Program-made: the position numbers and the translations under genes
Source of the DNA: Herminiimonas contaminans
GTDB taxonomy: Bacteria; Pseudomonadota; Gammaproteobacteria; Burkholderiales; Burkholderiaceae_D
Assembly: GCF_015645465.1 (NCBI RefSeq)
Contig: NZ_JADOEL010000001.1
Coordinates: forward strand, 1 to 64,000
Length of the DNA stretch: 64,000 nt
Direction of reading: 5' to 3'
Shown: piece after piece, positions 38,250 through 49,493 of the stretch
How the letters are laid out: the number at the start of each line of letters is the position of its first letter
How positions within the stretch are numbered: the stretch's first letter is position 1
The notes under the pieces: model-generated
What the model was told of the DNA's origin: nothing
The model's input: only the letters and a program-made list of their open reading frames with translations
Databases searched by the model: none

Positions 38250-38975
38250 ATGCCTCGTTTTTATTGCCCGCAGCCGCTCGCCATCGGCGCGGTAATCACC
38301 CTGCCCGAGCATGTCGCCCACCATATCCAGGTGGTGCGCCTCAGTAGCGGCGACCATATCACCCTGTTTAATGGCGAAGGCGGCGAATACACCGCGACCA
38401 TCACCACCATAGAAAAGAAGCGGGTGACAGCTGAAATCAAACTGTTTGAGCCACGTGAAGTCGAGCTGCCCTACGCAGTGACCGTGGCACAGGCACTGCC
38501 GGAAGCATCCAAAATGGACTGGATCATCGAAAAAGCGGTCGAACTCGGCGTCCATGCGATCCAGCCGCTGGCAGCACAACGTTGCGTGGTGCGGCTGTCG
38601 GCCGAACGCGCCGCCAAAAAGATGCAGCATTGGCAAGGTGTCATCGTCGCCGCCTCCGAACAAAGCGGGCGTAATCGCCTGGCGGCACTGGCAGAGCCGG
38701 TCGATTTCAATCAGTGGATACAGCAGCAGGATTTACATAAGCGCATCCTGCTCAGTCCGCGTGCCGAGCAGTCGCTGTCTGACTGGGCGCGCCATCACCC
38801 GCCGCAATCGGTGGCGATCATGATAGGCCCGGAAGGTGGCTTTACCGAGAAGGAAGAAGACCTGGCGCTGGCGCAGGGCGTATTAATGCTGGCGATGGGG
38901 CCGCGTGTACTGCGCACCGAAACCGCCGGATTGTCGGCGCTGGCCGCCCTGAATGCGGTCTGGGGCGAGATGTAA
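38250..38975 (+). CDS. rsmE: 16S rRNA m3U1498 methyltransferase
   Basis: This is a 241-residue SPOUT-class methyltransferase that makes N3-methyluridine at 16S rRNA position 1498. I start at ATG 38250 (MPRFYCPQPLAIG). An N-terminal PUA-like domain (ITLPEHVAHHIQVVRLSSGD) precedes the trefoil-knot domain with MIGPEGGFTEKEED and MGPRVLRTETAGLSAL, the AdoMet site. Family length about 240. Single gene with its own promoter region facing tkt. Confidence 0.93.
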   Translation: MPRFYCPQPLAIGAVITLPEHVAHHIQVVRLSSGDHITLFNGEGGEYTATITTIEKKRVTAEIKLFEPREVELPYAVTVAQALPEASKMDWIIEKAVELGVHAIQPLAAQRCVVRLSAERAAKKMQHWQGVIVAASEQSGRNRLAALAEPVDFNQWIQQQDLHKRILLSPRAEQSLSDWARHHPPQSVAIMIGPEGGFTEKEEDLALAQGVLMLAMGPRVLRTETAGLSALAALNAVWGEM

Positions 38976-39115
38976 CAGGCATTTCCGCCAGCCCCTTATG
39001 CGGAAAATCAGCTAATCACAGGCCGGTTTGTCCCCTTCTGCCATCTTAGTCGCAGGGAAACCTGACGAAAGCATTTATAATTCAAGGTTTTGCGACAGTT
39101 TCACTCACTCATTAC

Positions 39116-40096
39116 ATGAAGGTATTTCGCGGACTTCCCAATGCTGCATCCCGTGCGCCCTGCGCGCTGGCGATCGGCAATTTCGACGGCGTGCATCGCG
39201 GGCATCAGGCCCTGCTGGGACGCCTGCGCGAAGTCGCGTCGAAAATGGGGCTGGAATCAGCCGTGATGACTTTCGAGCCACATCCGCGTGAATTCTTTGC
39301 CGCGCGTGCCGGTGATCCATCCAAGGCCCCTACCCGCATCGCCTCCCTGCGCGACAAATTACAGTCGTTGGCAAAAGCCGGGGTCGACCGCGTCATCGTC
39401 GAACATTTCAATGCGCACTTCGCTTCGTTGTCGCCGCAAGAGTTCGTCGAAAAAATCCTGGTGCAGGGCTTGCACGTCAAATGGCTGATCGTCGGCGATG
39501 ACTTTTGCTACGGCGCCAAACGCGCAGGCAATGTCGCGACGCTGATCGAGGCGGGCAAGCAATACGGCTTCCACGTCGAATCGCAGCCTACCGTGACCAG
39601 CAGCGCCGGCACCCGTATCTCTTCATCGGCGGTGCGTGAGGCTTTGCTGCAAGGCGACTTTGCCCGTGCCGAAGAATTGCTCGGCCATCCGTATGCGATG
39701 TCCGGCCATGTCATCCATGGCAAGAAACTGGGTCGCACCATAGGTTTCCCGACACTGAATGTACGCGTCGCGCACAAACACCCGGCCGTGTCCGGTATAT
39801 ATATAGTGCAAGTGCATGGCCTCGATGACCATCCTTTGCCCGGCGTGGCCAGCATAGGCGTGCGCCCAACGGTAGACGATAGCGGCCGCGTGCTGCTGGA
39901 GACGCATTTGTTCGATTACTCGCAACAATGCTATGGCCGCCTGATCCGCGTGGAATTCCTCAAGAAGCTGCGCGACGAAGAGAAATACATAGACCTGCCT
40001 ACGCTGACCGCCGCGATCAACCGCGACGCCGTGGAAGCACGTGCCTATTTCAAGCAACTGACCGACGCGGCCACTTCCGCGACCGACCGAATTTGA
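39116..40096 (+). CDS. ribF: Bifunctional riboflavin kinase/FAD synthetase
   Basis: This is a 326-residue enzyme that converts riboflavin to FMN and FAD. The N-terminal FMN adenylyltransferase domain has [15 protein letters not shown] (HxGH type) and [13 protein letters not shown]. The C-terminal flavokinase has [15 protein letters not shown] and the beta-barrel [16 protein letters not shown] -10 lies at 39076-39081, 35 bases upstream of the ATG, with no good -35. It heads the conserved ribF-ileS-lspA series, 58 bases before ileS. Confidence 0.95.
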   Translation: MKVFRGLPNAASRAPCALAIGNFDGVHRGHQALLGRLREVASKMGLESAVMTFEPHPREFFAARAGDPSKAPTRIASLRDKLQSLAKAGVDRVIVEHFNAHFASLSPQEFVEKILVQGLHVKWLIVGDDFCYGAKRAGNVATLIEAGKQYGFHVESQPTVTSSAGTRISSSAVREALLQGDFARAEELLGHPYAMSGHVIHGKKLGRTIGFPTLNVRVAHKHPAVSGIYIVQVHGLDDHPLPGVASIGVRPTVDDSGRVLLETHLFDYSQQCYGRLIRVEFLKKLRDEEKYIDLPTLTAAINRDAVEARAYFKQLTDAATSATDRI

Positions 40097-40154
40097 CGAT
40101 GGCCCGCTGAAGTATCACGACCGTTGTTACACCGATCATCCTCGAAAAAATATT

Positions 40155-43031
40155 ATGTCCGACAATCAAAACAAACCTGGCAAGCCAGCAGCAAAGCCGC
40201 AAAGTAAATACCCGGTCAATATGACCGACACACCATTCCCTATGCGCGGTGACCTCGCCAAACGCGAACCGCAATGGGTCAAGCAATGGCAAGAACAAAA
40301 GGTTTACGAAAAAATCCGCAAGGCTTCCAAAGGCCGCCCGAAATTCATCCTGCATGACGGCCCACCGTATGCGAATGGCGACATCCACCTCGGACACGCC
40401 GTCAACAAGATCCTGAAAGACATGATCGTCAAGACGCGCCAGTTCGCTGGCTTTGACGCACCGTATGTACCAGGCTGGGATTGCCACGGCATGCCGATCG
40501 AAATCCAGATCGAAAAGCAATTCGGCAAAAACTTGCCAACCGCAGAAGTCTTGTCCAAGGCGCGCACTTACGCGAATGAACAAGTCGAACGCCAAAAGAA
40601 AGACTTCATCCGTCTCGGCGTACTGGGTCAATGGGACAAGCCATACAAAACCATGGACTTCGGCAACGAAGCCGATGAGTTGCGCGCGCTCGGCAATCTG
40701 ATGGAAAAAGGTTATGTCTATCGCGGACTGAAACCAGTCAATTGGTGTTTCGATTGCGGCTCAGCACTGGCTGAAGCGGAAGTTGAATACCAGGACAAGC
40801 GCGATCCGGCGATCGACGTCGGCTTCCCGTTTGCTGAACCGGAAAAAGTAGCGAAAGCATTCGGGCTGGCCAAGCTGCCGACCGACAAAGGTTACGCCAT
40901 CATCTGGACCACCACCCCGTGGACCATCCCGGCCAACCAGGCACTCAACGTCCATCCTGAATTCACCTACGCGCTGGTGCAAACCGAACGCAATGGCGAA
41001 ACCATCCTCGTGATCCTCGCCGCCGACCTGGTCGAAGCCACGCTGCAACGCTACGGCCTGAGCGGTACTGTCATCGCAACCTGCGTCGGTGAAGCGCTGG
41101 CCATGATCAAGTTCAAGCATCCGTTTGCAGATGTCGATCCGGGCTACAACCGTTTGTCGCCGATCTACACTGGCACCTATGTCACTGCTGACAGCGGTAC
41201 CGGCATCGTGCACTCGGCACCGGCCTACGGTATCGAAGATTTTATTTCCTGCAAATCGCACGGCATGCGCGATGATGAAATCATCGCGCCGGTCATGGGC
41301 GACGGCAAATACGCATCGTGGTTACCTTTGTTCGGCGGCCTGACCATTTGGGAAGCATCGAAACCGATCTGCGCCAAGCTGGATGAAGTCGGCTCGCTGT
41401 TCAAGCTGGTAATGTTTGACCACAGCTATATGCATTGCTGGCGCCATAAGACACCTATCATCTACCGCGCTACGTCGCAGTGGTTTGCCGGTATGGATGT
41501 GATGCCGAAGAACCAGGGCGCAACCCTGCGTGAAACCGCATTGCAAGCCATCGAAGAAACCGAATTCTTCCCGAGCTGGGGCAAAGCCCGCCTGCACGGC
41601 ATGATCGCGAATCGTCCGGACTGGACACTGTCACGCCAACGCCAGTGGGGCGTACCGATGGCGTTCTTTGTGCACAAGGAAACCGGCGACCTGCATCCAC
41701 GCACACCCGAGTTGCTGGAACAGATCGCACAACGCGTGGAAAAAGACGGTATAGAAGCATGGCTGACACTGGACACGAAAGAATTGCTCGGTGCCGATGC
41801 AGATATGTACCTGAAGAATAAAGACACGCTGGACGTCTGGTTCGATTCGGGCTGCACCCATCAGACTGTCTTGCGCGGTTCGCACAAGGAAGAGCTGGCC
41901 TTCCCGGCTGATCTCTACCTCGAAGGTTCGGATCAGCATCGCGGCTGGTTCCATTCGTCGCTGCTGACCTCGTCGATGATGAATGGTCGCGCACCCTACA
42001 AGGCATTGCTGACACACGGCTTCACCGTCGATGGCGAAGGCAAGAAAATGTCGAAGTCGCTCGGCAATACGCTGGCACCACAAAAAATCTCGGACACGCT
42101 GGGTGCCGACATCCTGCGCCTGTGGATCGCATCTACCGATTACTCCGGTGAACTGTCGATCTCGGATGAAATCCTCAAGCGCGTGACCGAAAGCTATCGC
42201 CGTATCCGCAACACGGTGCGCTTCCTGTTGTCGAATACTTCGGACTTCGATGCAGCGAAAGATCTGGTACCGGTCGCCGACATGCTGGAAATCGATCGCT
42301 ATGCGATAGCGCAGATGAACGCGCTGCAAGCGGAAATCCAGGCGCATTACCAGGTCTATGAATTCCACCCGGTCGTATCGAAATTGCAGATGTACTGCTC
42401 GGAAGACCTGGGCGGCTTCTACCTCGACATCCTGAAAGATCGTCTCTACACCAGCGGCGTGACTTCACATGCACGTCGTTCCGCACAAAGCGCGATCTGG
42501 CACCTGACGCACTCCCTGCTGCGCCTGATGGCACCTATGTTGTCCTTCACTGCAGAAGAAGCATGGGCAGTATTTGCCAGCCCGGAGATGAATGCCGACG
42601 GCACCATCTTCACGCACACCTTCTATCAATTGCCGGAAGTGGCAGACGGTGCAGCCTTGCTAAGCAAGTATGCGTTGCTGCGCGAAGTGCGCAACAACGT
42701 CACCAAGCAACTGGAAGAAGTACGCGTGGCAGGCAGCATCGGTTCTTCGCTGCAGGCAGAAGTGGCATTGCAAGCCAGCGGCGACAAGTTCGATGCACTG
42801 GCCAGCCTTGAGGATGATCTGAAATTCGTGCTCATCACTTCGCAAGCCAGCGTCAGCAAGGTCGCCACGGCAGAAGAAGAAAGCGTAGCAGTCACACCAT
42901 CGGCAGCGCAGAAGTGCGAACGTTGCTGGCACTATCGCGCCGACGTCGGCAGCCATGCAGAACACGAAGGTCTGTGCGGCCGCTGCGTCGCCAATTTGTT
43001 CGGCAAAGGCGAAGCACGTCGGTTTGCATAA
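40155..43031 (+). CDS. ileS: Isoleucyl-tRNA synthetase
   Basis: This is a 958-residue class Ia synthetase with editing domain. The HIGH motif appears as [14 protein letters not shown] (about 70-83), followed by the CP1 editing domain with [23 protein letters not shown] is near residue 632, the anticodon-binding helices follow, and a C-terminal zinc finger has CERCWHYR and CGRCV. Size and order are those of the bacterial IleS without the eukaryote-like type. It stands between ribF and lspA, the standard arrangement. Confidence 0.96.
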   Translation: MSDNQNKPGKPAAKPQSKYPVNMTDTPFPMRGDLAKREPQWVKQWQEQKVYEKIRKASKGRPKFILHDGPPYANGDIHLGHAVNKILKDMIVKTRQFAGFDAPYVPGWDCHGMPIEIQIEKQFGKNLPTAEVLSKARTYANEQVERQKKDFIRLGVLGQWDKPYKTMDFGNEADELRALGNLMEKGYVYRGLKPVNWCFDCGSALAEAEVEYQDKRDPAIDVGFPFAEPEKVAKAFGLAKLPTDKGYAIIWTTTPWTIPANQALNVHPEFTYALVQTERNGETILVILAADLVEATLQRYGLSGTVIATCVGEALAMIKFKHPFADVDPGYNRLSPIYTGTYVTADSGTGIVHSAPAYGIEDFISCKSHGMRDDEIIAPVMGDGKYASWLPLFGGLTIWEASKPICAKLDEVGSLFKLVMFDHSYMHCWRHKTPIIYRATSQWFAGMDVMPKNQGATLRETALQAIEETEFFPSWGKARLHGMIANRPDWTLSRQRQWGVPMAFFVHKETGDLHPRTPELLEQIAQRVEKDGIEAWLTLDTKELLGADADMYLKNKDTLDVWFDSGCTHQTVLRGSHKEELAFPADLYLEGSDQHRGWFHSSLLTSSMMNGRAPYKALLTHGFTVDGEGKKMSKSLGNTLAPQKISDTLGADILRLWIASTDYSGELSISDEILKRVTESYRRIRNTVRFLLSNTSDFDAAKDLVPVADMLEIDRYAIAQMNALQAEIQAHYQVYEFHPVVSKLQMYCSEDLGGFYLDILKDRLYTSGVTSHARRSAQSAIWHLTHSLLRLMAPMLSFTAEEAWAVFASPEMNADGTIFTHTFYQLPEVADGAALLSKYALLREVRNNVTKQLEEVRVAGSIGSSLQAEVALQASGDKFDALASLEDDLKFVLITSQASVSKVATAEEESVAVTPSAAQKCERCWHYRADVGSHAEHEGLCGRCVANLFGKGEARRFA

Positions 43032-43118
43032 GACTTGCGTAACACGGCATCATTGCGCCACACTTCGCTCCGGCTCCGGCCGGAGTGATTTCCATGACAT
43101 TTACGGGCAAAGATAGCG

Positions 43119-43616
43119 ATGGCTTCTAACAAACGATATTTTTCATCCTCCAGCAGCATGGTTCCATGGTTAGGCATCGCCGCCATCCTGATCCTGCTCG
43201 ATCAAATCACCAAAATCACGATCACCCGCCTCTTCGTCTACGGCGAATCACACGCGGTGACTTCGTTCTTCAATCTGGTACTGGTCTATAACAAGGGCGC
43301 AGCGTTCAGCTTCCTCGCGTCGGAGACCGGCTGGCAGCGCTACTTCTTTACCATCATGGGGATAGGCGCAGCCATCTTCATCATCTACCTGCTGAAAAAA
43401 CACGCTGGTCAACGCCTGTTTTGCTGGGCGCTGGCGCTCATACTTGGCGGCGCGGTAGGCAATGTCATAGACCGCGTGCTGTACGGCCACGTCATCGACT
43501 TCCTCGACGTCCATGTCGGTGGCTGGCACTGGCCTGCTTTCAACATCGCCGACAGCGCGATTTGCATCGGCGCAATATTGTTTATCTACGATGAATTAAG
43601 GCGTGTCGGAAAGTAG
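43119..43616 (+). CDS. lspA: Lipoprotein signal peptidase (signal peptidase II)
   Basis: This is a 165-residue inner-membrane aspartyl protease that removes signal peptides from diacylated prolipoproteins. It has four transmembrane helices. The conserved catalytic parts are intact: [30 protein letters not shown] (first Asp) and [12 protein letters not shown] (second Asp). It follows ileS by 87 bases in the conserved ribF-ileS-lspA order. One client, a lipoprotein with box LLAGC, is encoded about 2 kb downstream. Confidence 0.95.
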   Translation: MASNKRYFSSSSSMVPWLGIAAILILLDQITKITITRLFVYGESHAVTSFFNLVLVYNKGAAFSFLASETGWQRYFFTIMGIGAAIFIIYLLKKHAGQRLFCWALALILGGAVGNVIDRVLYGHVIDFLDVHVGGWHWPAFNIADSAICIGAILFIYDELRRVGK

Positions 43617-43692
43617 CCAGTATCTCCAGCGTATCTACAGATTCACAACCGTAAGCTGATACACTAGCCCGCACATCTTTCAGGAGTCCTTC

Positions 43693-44886
43693 ATGGATCT
43701 TGCCGGTAAAAAAATCGTACTGGGATTAACTGGTGGCGTCGCCTGCTATAAAGCAGCGGAACTGACACGTGAGCTCGGCAAAGCTGGCGCACAGGTACAA
43801 GTCGTCATGACCGATGCCGCCACCCACTTCATCACGCCAGTCACGATGCAGGCACTGTCCGGTCATCCGGTCGTCACCGACCAGTGGGATGCGCGCGTTT
43901 CCAACAACATGCCGCACATCGACCTGACACGCGATGCCGACGCTATCGTAATCGCGCCCTGCTCCGCTGACTTCATCTTCAAGCTCGCGCATGGCGCCTG
44001 CGATGACCTGCTCTCCACGTTATGCATCGCCCGTCCTGACACCCTGCCGCTGTTGGTGGCACCGGCAATGAATGTAGAGATGTGGCAAAACCCGGCAACC
44101 CGCCGCAATGTCGCGCAACTGAAAGCGGACCGCATCGCGGTACTCGGCCCCGACGCCGGCGAACAGGCTTGCGGCGAAACCGGCATGGGACGCATGCTGG
44201 AACCGGAGCAATTACTCGAAGAAATCATCGCCACCTTCCAGCCCAATCTGCTGGTAGGCAAAAGCATACTGATCACAGCTGGCCCGACCTTTGAACCGAT
44301 AGACCCGGTACGCGGCATCACCAATCTCTCGTCCGGCAAGATGGGCTATGCGATTGCACGCGCTGCACGCGAAGCCGGCGCCGACGTCACACTGGTATCC
44401 GGTCCGACCGCACTGGCAACACCGTATGGCGTACACCGCATCAACGTACAGACCGCACAGCAAATGCATGATGTCGTCATGTCGCGCATCAGCTCGCAAC
44501 ATGTCTTCATCGCCGTCGCTGCCGTGGCCGACTGGCGCGTCGCGAATGTCAGCGCGCAGAAGCTGAAAAAGAATGCGGCCGGTGATGCACCATCGCTCGC
44601 GTTTGAACAAAACGCCGACATCCTCGCGGCCGTCGCAGCACTGCAAAATCCGCCGTACTGCGTCGGCTTTGCCGCCGAGTCGGAAAACCTGCTCGAGTAC
44701 GGCGAAGCCAAGCGCAAGAAAAAGAATATTCCGCTACTTGTAGGCAATATCGGCCATCAGACTTTCGGCCAGGACCAGAACGAACTGGTACTGTTCGACG
44801 ATAAAGGCCATACCGCCTTGCCACTGGCCGACAAGCAAAAACTGGCGCGCCAGCTGGTGCATGAAATCGCGCAGCGCCTGCCCTGA
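43693..44886 (+). CDS. coaBC: Bifunctional phosphopantothenoylcysteine decarboxylase/ligase
   Basis: This is a 397-residue flavoprotein that carries out two steps of coenzyme A synthesis: joining cysteine to 4'-phosphopantothenate and decarboxylating it. The N-terminal CoaC domain has [14 protein letters not shown], the catalytic His in [19 protein letters not shown] and the CGETGMGRM lid. The C-terminal CoaB domain begins [18 protein letters not shown] with [10 protein letters not shown]. It is followed by dut, the common coaBC-dut pair. Confidence 0.95.
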   Translation: MDLAGKKIVLGLTGGVACYKAAELTRELGKAGAQVQVVMTDAATHFITPVTMQALSGHPVVTDQWDARVSNNMPHIDLTRDADAIVIAPCSADFIFKLAHGACDDLLSTLCIARPDTLPLLVAPAMNVEMWQNPATRRNVAQLKADRIAVLGPDAGEQACGETGMGRMLEPEQLLEEIIATFQPNLLVGKSILITAGPTFEPIDPVRGITNLSSGKMGYAIARAAREAGADVTLVSGPTALATPYGVHRINVQTAQQMHDVVMSRISSQHVFIAVAAVADWRVANVSAQKLKKNAAGDAPSLAFEQNADILAAVAALQNPPYCVGFAAESENLLEYGEAKRKKKNIPLLVGNIGHQTFGQDQNELVLFDDKGHTALPLADKQKLARQLVHEIAQRLP

Positions 44887-44917
44887 TCCGAATCACTCTC
44901 TCACCTTCCCTGAGCCC

Positions 44918-45367
44918 ATGAAGACTATCGAAGTAAAAATCCTTGATCCGCGCATGAAAGAACAACTGCCTGCCTACGCCACTCCTGGCAGTGCCGGCCT
45001 GGATTTACGTGCTTGCCTCGATGCACCTATCGTCATCAAACCGGGCGAAACCCATCTGGTACCAACCGGCCTCGCAATCCACCTGGCTGATCCGGGTTAC
45101 GCGGCAATGATCCTGCCACGCAGTGGCATGGGCCATAAACATGGCATCGTCCTTGGGAACTTGGTGGGCCTGATCGACTCCGATTACCAGGGCCAATTGA
45201 TGGTGTCGACATGGAATCGCGGTCAGACAGAATTCACGCTCAACCCTATGGAACGCCTGGCGCAATTGGTCATCGTTCCGGTCCTGCAAGTCGGCTTCAA
45301 TGTAGTTGAAGAATTTGATACAAGCGAACGCGGTATTGGCGGCTTCGGCAGCACCGGGAAACACTGA
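44918..45367 (+). CDS. dut: dUTP diphosphatase
   Basis: This is a 149-residue trimeric dUTPase that makes dUMP and keeps uracil out of DNA. All five motifs are seen in order: [32 protein letters not shown] with the catalytic Asp, [10 protein letters not shown], and the C-terminal [12 protein letters not shown] arm. The start is ATG 44918; an upstream extension is a shadow of coaBC. It lies 31 bases behind coaBC and 16 before the lipoprotein gene. Confidence 0.96.
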   Translation: MKTIEVKILDPRMKEQLPAYATPGSAGLDLRACLDAPIVIKPGETHLVPTGLAIHLADPGYAAMILPRSGMGHKHGIVLGNLVGLIDSDYQGQLMVSTWNRGQTEFTLNPMERLAQLVIVPVLQVGFNVVEEFDTSERGIGGFGSTGKH

Positions 45368-45383
45368 ATCTAGGAGAATTTTT

Positions 45384-46460
45384 ATGCATGCCCTGCTGCA
45401 ACCCGTACTACGTAAAACGAAAGCCACCACCGCCTTATTCCCTATCGCTTTATTGCTGGCCGGTTGCAGCACTGTCTCGCTCGATACTCCCAGCGCCCGC
45501 CCCGGCACCGTCGCTCCGGCGCCGGTTACCGAATCAGCGCAAAAACAAGCCTTGCGCAGCGTCACCGCACAACAGGATCGCTTGTACCGCCTGGCAGCAC
45601 CGCTGCTGGTCAACAATGCGCCATTGTGCAAGGGCAATGCGCGCAACCTGATCGGCTTCAGCGCCAAGACCAAATATTCATTCTCGGAAGATTATGTAGA
45701 AGCAGCGCAATCGCTGGGCTTCGATGAACGCCTGCAAGTCACCGGCGTCCTGAACAATAGCGGCGCAGCTCGTGCCGGTGTCAAACGTGGCGACATCCTG
45801 GCGACAGTGCAAGACAAACCTATGCCGCAAGGACCGAATGCAGAGCGCCAGGCCGCTGCGGTGCTCGGCCCATTGGTCAACTCGGTTTCCAACGTCAAAC
45901 TCGGCCTGATTCGTAACGGCAGCAACGTCGCCGTCACCGTACCGCTGACCCGCGCCTGCGGCTTCGGCATCGAACTGGGCAACACCGACAATGTCAGTGC
46001 CTACGCAGATGGTCGCCGTGTCCTGGTCACACGCGGCATGCTCAACTTCGCACGCAATGACAATGAAGTCGCTTACGTACTGGCGAAAGAACTGGCACAC
46101 AACGCACTTGGTCATCCGGCACAACAAAGAATGAGCGCGACTGTAGGCGGCGTCATCGACAACATGATCCGCATCACACCGGATGCAGGTCCACTCGGTG
46201 GCAGCGGCGGCATCAAGGCGGTACCGCAAGAAACCGATGCAGCAGCGGATCGCCTCGCGCTCTACATGCTGGTACGTGGCGGCTACAGCATCGATGGCGT
46301 CAGCAGCTTCTGGCAACGCCTGGCAACACAGTACCCAGCCAGCGTCACCAATAGCTACACCGCGATACATCCAGCGACTGCGTATCGCATCACCGTGATC
46401 GACAAGACAGTCAGCGAAATCAAAGCCAAGCAGGCGGCGAAACAAAACCTGGTGCCGTGA
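45384..46460 (+). CDS. PDZ-containing M48-like lipoprotein, zinc motif degenerate
   Basis: This is a 358-residue lipoprotein starting at ATG 45384 with a strong TAGGAGAA ribosome site. The signal ends in the lipobox LLLAGC. A PDZ-like region (about 110-185, VTGVLNNSGAARAGVKRGDILATV) precedes an M48 peptidase-like domain. Active M48 enzymes have HELAHN...GH, but here it reads AKELAHNALGH, so the first zinc His is Lys. The third ligand Glu of the ExxAD box also reads DAAAD. The fold is kept (SIDGVSSFWQRLA; HPATAYRITVI) while the metal site looks broken, so it is probably a non-catalytic pseudoprotease. It ends the ribF-to-dut series. Confidence 0.75.
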   Translation: MHALLQPVLRKTKATTALFPIALLLAGCSTVSLDTPSARPGTVAPAPVTESAQKQALRSVTAQQDRLYRLAAPLLVNNAPLCKGNARNLIGFSAKTKYSFSEDYVEAAQSLGFDERLQVTGVLNNSGAARAGVKRGDILATVQDKPMPQGPNAERQAAAVLGPLVNSVSNVKLGLIRNGSNVAVTVPLTRACGFGIELGNTDNVSAYADGRRVLVTRGMLNFARNDNEVAYVLAKELAHNALGHPAQQRMSATVGGVIDNMIRITPDAGPLGGSGGIKAVPQETDAAADRLALYMLVRGGYSIDGVSSFWQRLATQYPASVTNSYTAIHPATAYRITVIDKTVSEIKAKQAAKQNLVP

Positions 46461-46481
46461 TCAATAGATAGCACCTGAAAT

Positions 46482-46508
46482 AAAAAAGGAGCGCAATGCG
46501 CTCCTTTT
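46482..46508 (+). terminator. Bidirectional terminator between the M48-like gene and cysB
   Basis: AAAAAGGAGCGCA-ATGCGCTCCTTTTT, a near-perfect stem with A- and T-runs on either side, lying between convergent genes. Confidence 0.85.
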
Positions 46509-46530
46509 TATTTGGCCTGGCTTAACGCGA

Positions 46531-47457
46531 TCAGGAATGTATCTTCATCGCCTCATCGATATCCGCACGTGTCAGCTCCGGCGCAAATTGCTGGATGAAG
46601 TCATACGTGTACTGGCGCAGATAAGCACCACGACGCACCGCCAGACGTGTCACGTTCTGCGCAAACAGATGCGACGCATCGATCACCTTCAGACCGTTGC
46701 TGCCATTCTGTTGCAGTGCCATCGAAGCAACGATGCCGACACCAAGATTCAGCAACACGTATTGCTGAATAACGTCCGAATCCATCGCGGTCAAAACGAT
46801 ATCGGTGGTGATATCAGCCTGCTTGAACGCGTCATCGATATGACCACGACCAGTAAAGCCGAGGTCGTAGGTAATCAATGAATACTGCGCTAGGTCAGCC
46901 AGCGTGATCAGTTTCTTGTCCAGCAATGGATGACCATCCGGTACCACCACCGAGTGATGCCAGCGGTAGCAAGGGAAAGACACCAGGTCTTCAAACTGGC
47001 TCAAACCCTCGGTTGCAATACCGATGTCTGCCTTGCCGGACAATACCCATTCGGCAATATGTTCAGGCGTGCTTTGTTGCAGGGCGATCCGTACTTTCGG
47101 GAATTCTTTACGGAATACCTGCACCACCTTCGGCAGCATGTAGCGTGCCTGCGTGTGGGTAGTCGCCACTGCCAGTGTGCCGATTTCCTGCCCTGCGTAT
47201 TCCTGGCTCGCACGTTGCAGGTTTTCTGCTTCCAACAACAGGCGATCGATGATTTGCAGGATGCCGCGGCCGGGATCGGTCAGGCCGGTCAGGCGTTTGC
47301 CATTGCGTTCAAAGATGTCGACGCCCAGCTCTTCCTCCAACTCGCGAATCTGGCGGCTGACGCCAGGTTGCGATGTGAACAGCACATTCGCCACCTCCGT
47401 CAGGTTGTAACCGCAACGTGCGGTTTCGCGGATCGATCGTAGTTGTTGAAAATTCAT
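46531..47457 (-). CDS. cysB: LysR-type regulator CysB
   Basis: This is a 308-residue transcription regulator of sulfur assimilation. The N-terminal winged helix-turn-helix is NFQQLRSIRETARCGYNLTEVA through QPGVSRQIRELEEELG. The long effector domain contains ATTHTQARYMLPKVV and TYDLGFTGRGHID, both typical of CysB/Cbl and not other LysR proteins. In enterobacteria N-acetylserine activates and sulfide or thiosulfate oppose CysB. It lies 62 bases downstream of cysA in the same direction, so the regulator is probably co-transcribed with the sulfate permease it controls. Confidence 0.93.
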   Translation of the reverse strand: MNFQQLRSIRETARCGYNLTEVANVLFTSQPGVSRQIRELEEELGVDIFERNGKRLTGLTDPGRGILQIIDRLLLEAENLQRASQEYAGQEIGTLAVATTHTQARYMLPKVVQVFRKEFPKVRIALQQSTPEHIAEWVLSGKADIGIATEGLSQFEDLVSFPCYRWHHSVVVPDGHPLLDKKLITLADLAQYSLITYDLGFTGRGHIDDAFKQADITTDIVLTAMDSDVIQQYVLLNLGVGIVASMALQQNGSNGLKVIDASHLFAQNVTRLAVRRGAYLRQYTYDFIQQFAPELTRADIDEAMKIHS

Positions 47458-47519
47458 ATCCAGGCACCTCTATCTATACTTGCGCAATAGCTCGGTGACT
47501 AACGGTCAGCGTTTATCGC

Positions 47520-48587
47520 TTATACCGATTCGTCAACGAACACTTGCAAACGTTTAGGACGAACAATCAGTGTTTCGCCCTCTTTCAATTTCAAATGACC
47601 GAAGCGCTCATTCGAGATCACCGCTTCTATCAATTCACCGTTGTCGTCGCGCTCCAGTTCCAGCTGGGCCAGCGGGCCGATCGCATGGGCACGGCGCAAT
47701 TGCACCACGATGCCTTCTGCGCCAGTCGTGTAGCGATCCACTTCCAGGTCATGCGGACGGACATAGCCGATACCTTTGGAATCCTGGGTTTCTGCATGTT
47801 CAGGTGCATCGAATGCGATACCCGACGATTGCAAAATGCCTTCATGCACACGACCGTGAAACAGGTTGACGTTACCGAGGAAGCCGTAGACGAAAGGCGA
47901 AGCCGGGTTGTTGTACACATCCTTAGGCGCACCGATCTGCTCGACATTGCCCTTGTTCATCAACACGATCTGATCCGCAACTTCCAGCGCTTCTTCCTGA
48001 TCATGGGTCACGAAAATACTGGTGACATGCAGGTCGTCATGCAGGCGACGCAGCCAGCGACGCAATTCCTTGCGGACTTTTGCATCCAGCGCACCGAACG
48101 GTTCGTCCAGCAGCAATACGCGTGGCTCAACTGCCAGTGCACGTGCCAGCGCAATACGCTGACGCTGGCCACCGGACAATTGCGGCGGATAACGGTCAGC
48201 CAGCCAGTCAAGTTGCACCAGTTCCAGCAATTTGGTGACTTTTTCCTTGATCTGCGATTCCGACGGACGAGTCGCCGATGGACGTACACGCAAACCGAAA
48301 GCGATGTTTTCAAACACGGTCATGTGCTTGAACAATGCGTAATGCTGGAACACGAAGCCGACCTGGCGTTCACGCACGTGGCGCGCCGAAGCATCTTCGC
48401 CATCCAGCAGCACCTGGCCGTGATCCGGTTGTTCCAGACCGGCAATGATGCGCAACAAGGTGGTTTTGCCGCAGCCGGAAGGTCCCAGCAGCGCGGTCAG
48501 TTCGCCGGCCGGAAAGTCCAGTGACACATTATTAAGTGCGACAAAATTGCCAAATTGCTTTTGAATATTCTTGACTTCGATGCTCAT
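47520..48587 (-). CDS. cysA: Sulfate/thiosulfate import ATP-binding protein
   Basis: This is a 355-residue ABC ATPase of the sulfate importer. It starts at ATG 48587, overlapping the cysW stop by four bases; a longer frame to 48632 is inside cysW. Walker [10 protein letters not shown], signature LSGGQRQR, Walker [13 protein letters not shown] and switch VTHDQEEA are intact. The C-terminal region (about 235-355) is a TOBE-type regulatory domain. It couples ATP hydrolysis to uptake through CysT/CysW. Confidence 0.95.
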   Translation of the reverse strand: MSIEVKNIQKQFGNFVALNNVSLDFPAGELTALLGPSGCGKTTLLRIIAGLEQPDHGQVLLDGEDASARHVRERQVGFVFQHYALFKHMTVFENIAFGLRVRPSATRPSESQIKEKVTKLLELVQLDWLADRYPPQLSGGQRQRIALARALAVEPRVLLLDEPFGALDAKVRKELRRWLRRLHDDLHVTSIFVTHDQEEALEVADQIVLMNKGNVEQIGAPKDVYNNPASPFVYGFLGNVNLFHGRVHEGILQSSGIAFDAPEHAETQDSKGIGYVRPHDLEVDRYTTGAEGIVVQLRRAHAIGPLAQLELERDDNGELIEAVISNERFGHLKLKEGETLIVRPKRLQVFVDESV

Positions 48588-49492
48588 GATCCCTGCTCCT
48601 GAAACTGTTCGTGTGTATCTCTTAAACGCCATTCGATGAATGATTTGAGCGCCAGTGTAACCAGTGCCAACATTGCCAGCAACGATGCTACCGCGAATGC
48701 CGCCGAAAATTGGTATTCGTTATACAGAATCTCGACCTGCAAAGGAATCGTATTCGTCTGGCCGCGGATATGACCGGACACCACCGAAACCGCACCAAAC
48801 TCACCCATCGCCCGGGCATTACACAAAATCACGCCATATAACAGACCCCATTTAATATTAGGCAGGGTCACATGCCAGAAGGTTTTCCAGCCCGAAGCAC
48901 CCAATACCAGCGCCGCTTCTTCCTCTTCGCTGCCCTGCGACTGCATCAGTGGGATCAATTCGCGTGCCACAAACGGAAAAGTCACGAATACCGTCGCCAG
49001 TACGATGCCAGGCACCGCAAACAGGATCTTGATATTGTGTTCCTGCAACCAGCCACCGAACCAACCCTGTGCGCCGAACAACAGCACATAAATCAGGCCG
49101 GAGATAACAGGTGAAACCGAAAACGGCAAATCGATCAAAGTCAGCAAAATGCTCTTGCCACGGAAATCAAACTTGGCGATACACCACGAAGCAGCCACAC
49201 CAAACACCAGGTTCAGCGGCACCGCAATCGCAGCCGTCAGCAAGGTCAGCTTGATCGCCGATACTGCATCTTCATCCAGGATGGCGGCGATATAGGCGTC
49301 CCAGCCTTTTTTCAATGCTTCGGCAAATACCGACGCCAGCGGCACAAACAGGAACAGCGTCAGGAAAGCCAGCGCAACAATAATCAGTATGGTGCGTACC
49401 CAGACCGGTTCCAGCGTCGCGGCTGGCACGCGCGGTGCACGTGCGGTCGCAGCCGGGAATACAGCACTGGCTGGAGGAGCTATAGCGGACAT
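48584..49492 (-). CDS. cysW: Sulfate/thiosulfate ABC permease CysW
   Basis: This is a 302-residue inner-membrane permease subunit with about six helices. The cytoplasmic EAA loop reads [23 protein letters not shown], the contact site for CysA. I start it at ATG 49492, one base after the cysT stop; the frame opens earlier at 49516 within cysT. A Pro/Ala-rich N-terminal tail of about 35 residues precedes the first helix and is longer than in E. coli. Both neighbours overlap or abut it, showing a tightly coupled operon. Confidence 0.93.
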   Translation of the reverse strand: MSAIAPPASAVFPAATARAPRVPAATLEPVWVRTILIIVALAFLTLFLFVPLASVFAEALKKGWDAYIAAILDEDAVSAIKLTLLTAAIAVPLNLVFGVAASWCIAKFDFRGKSILLTLIDLPFSVSPVISGLIYVLLFGAQGWFGGWLQEHNIKILFAVPGIVLATVFVTFPFVARELIPLMQSQGSEEEEAALVLGASGWKTFWHVTLPNIKWGLLYGVILCNARAMGEFGAVSVVSGHIRGQTNTIPLQVEILYNEYQFSAAFAVASLLAMLALVTLALKSFIEWRLRDTHEQFQEQGS

Positions 49493-49493
49493 A

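Noticed and set aside
36080..38347. A 755-codon open frame on the plus strand opposite tkt
   Set aside because: It lies entirely antisense to transketolase and its upstream region, is rich in Cys/His/Arg as antisense frames of GC-rich genes are, and has no recognisable domain.
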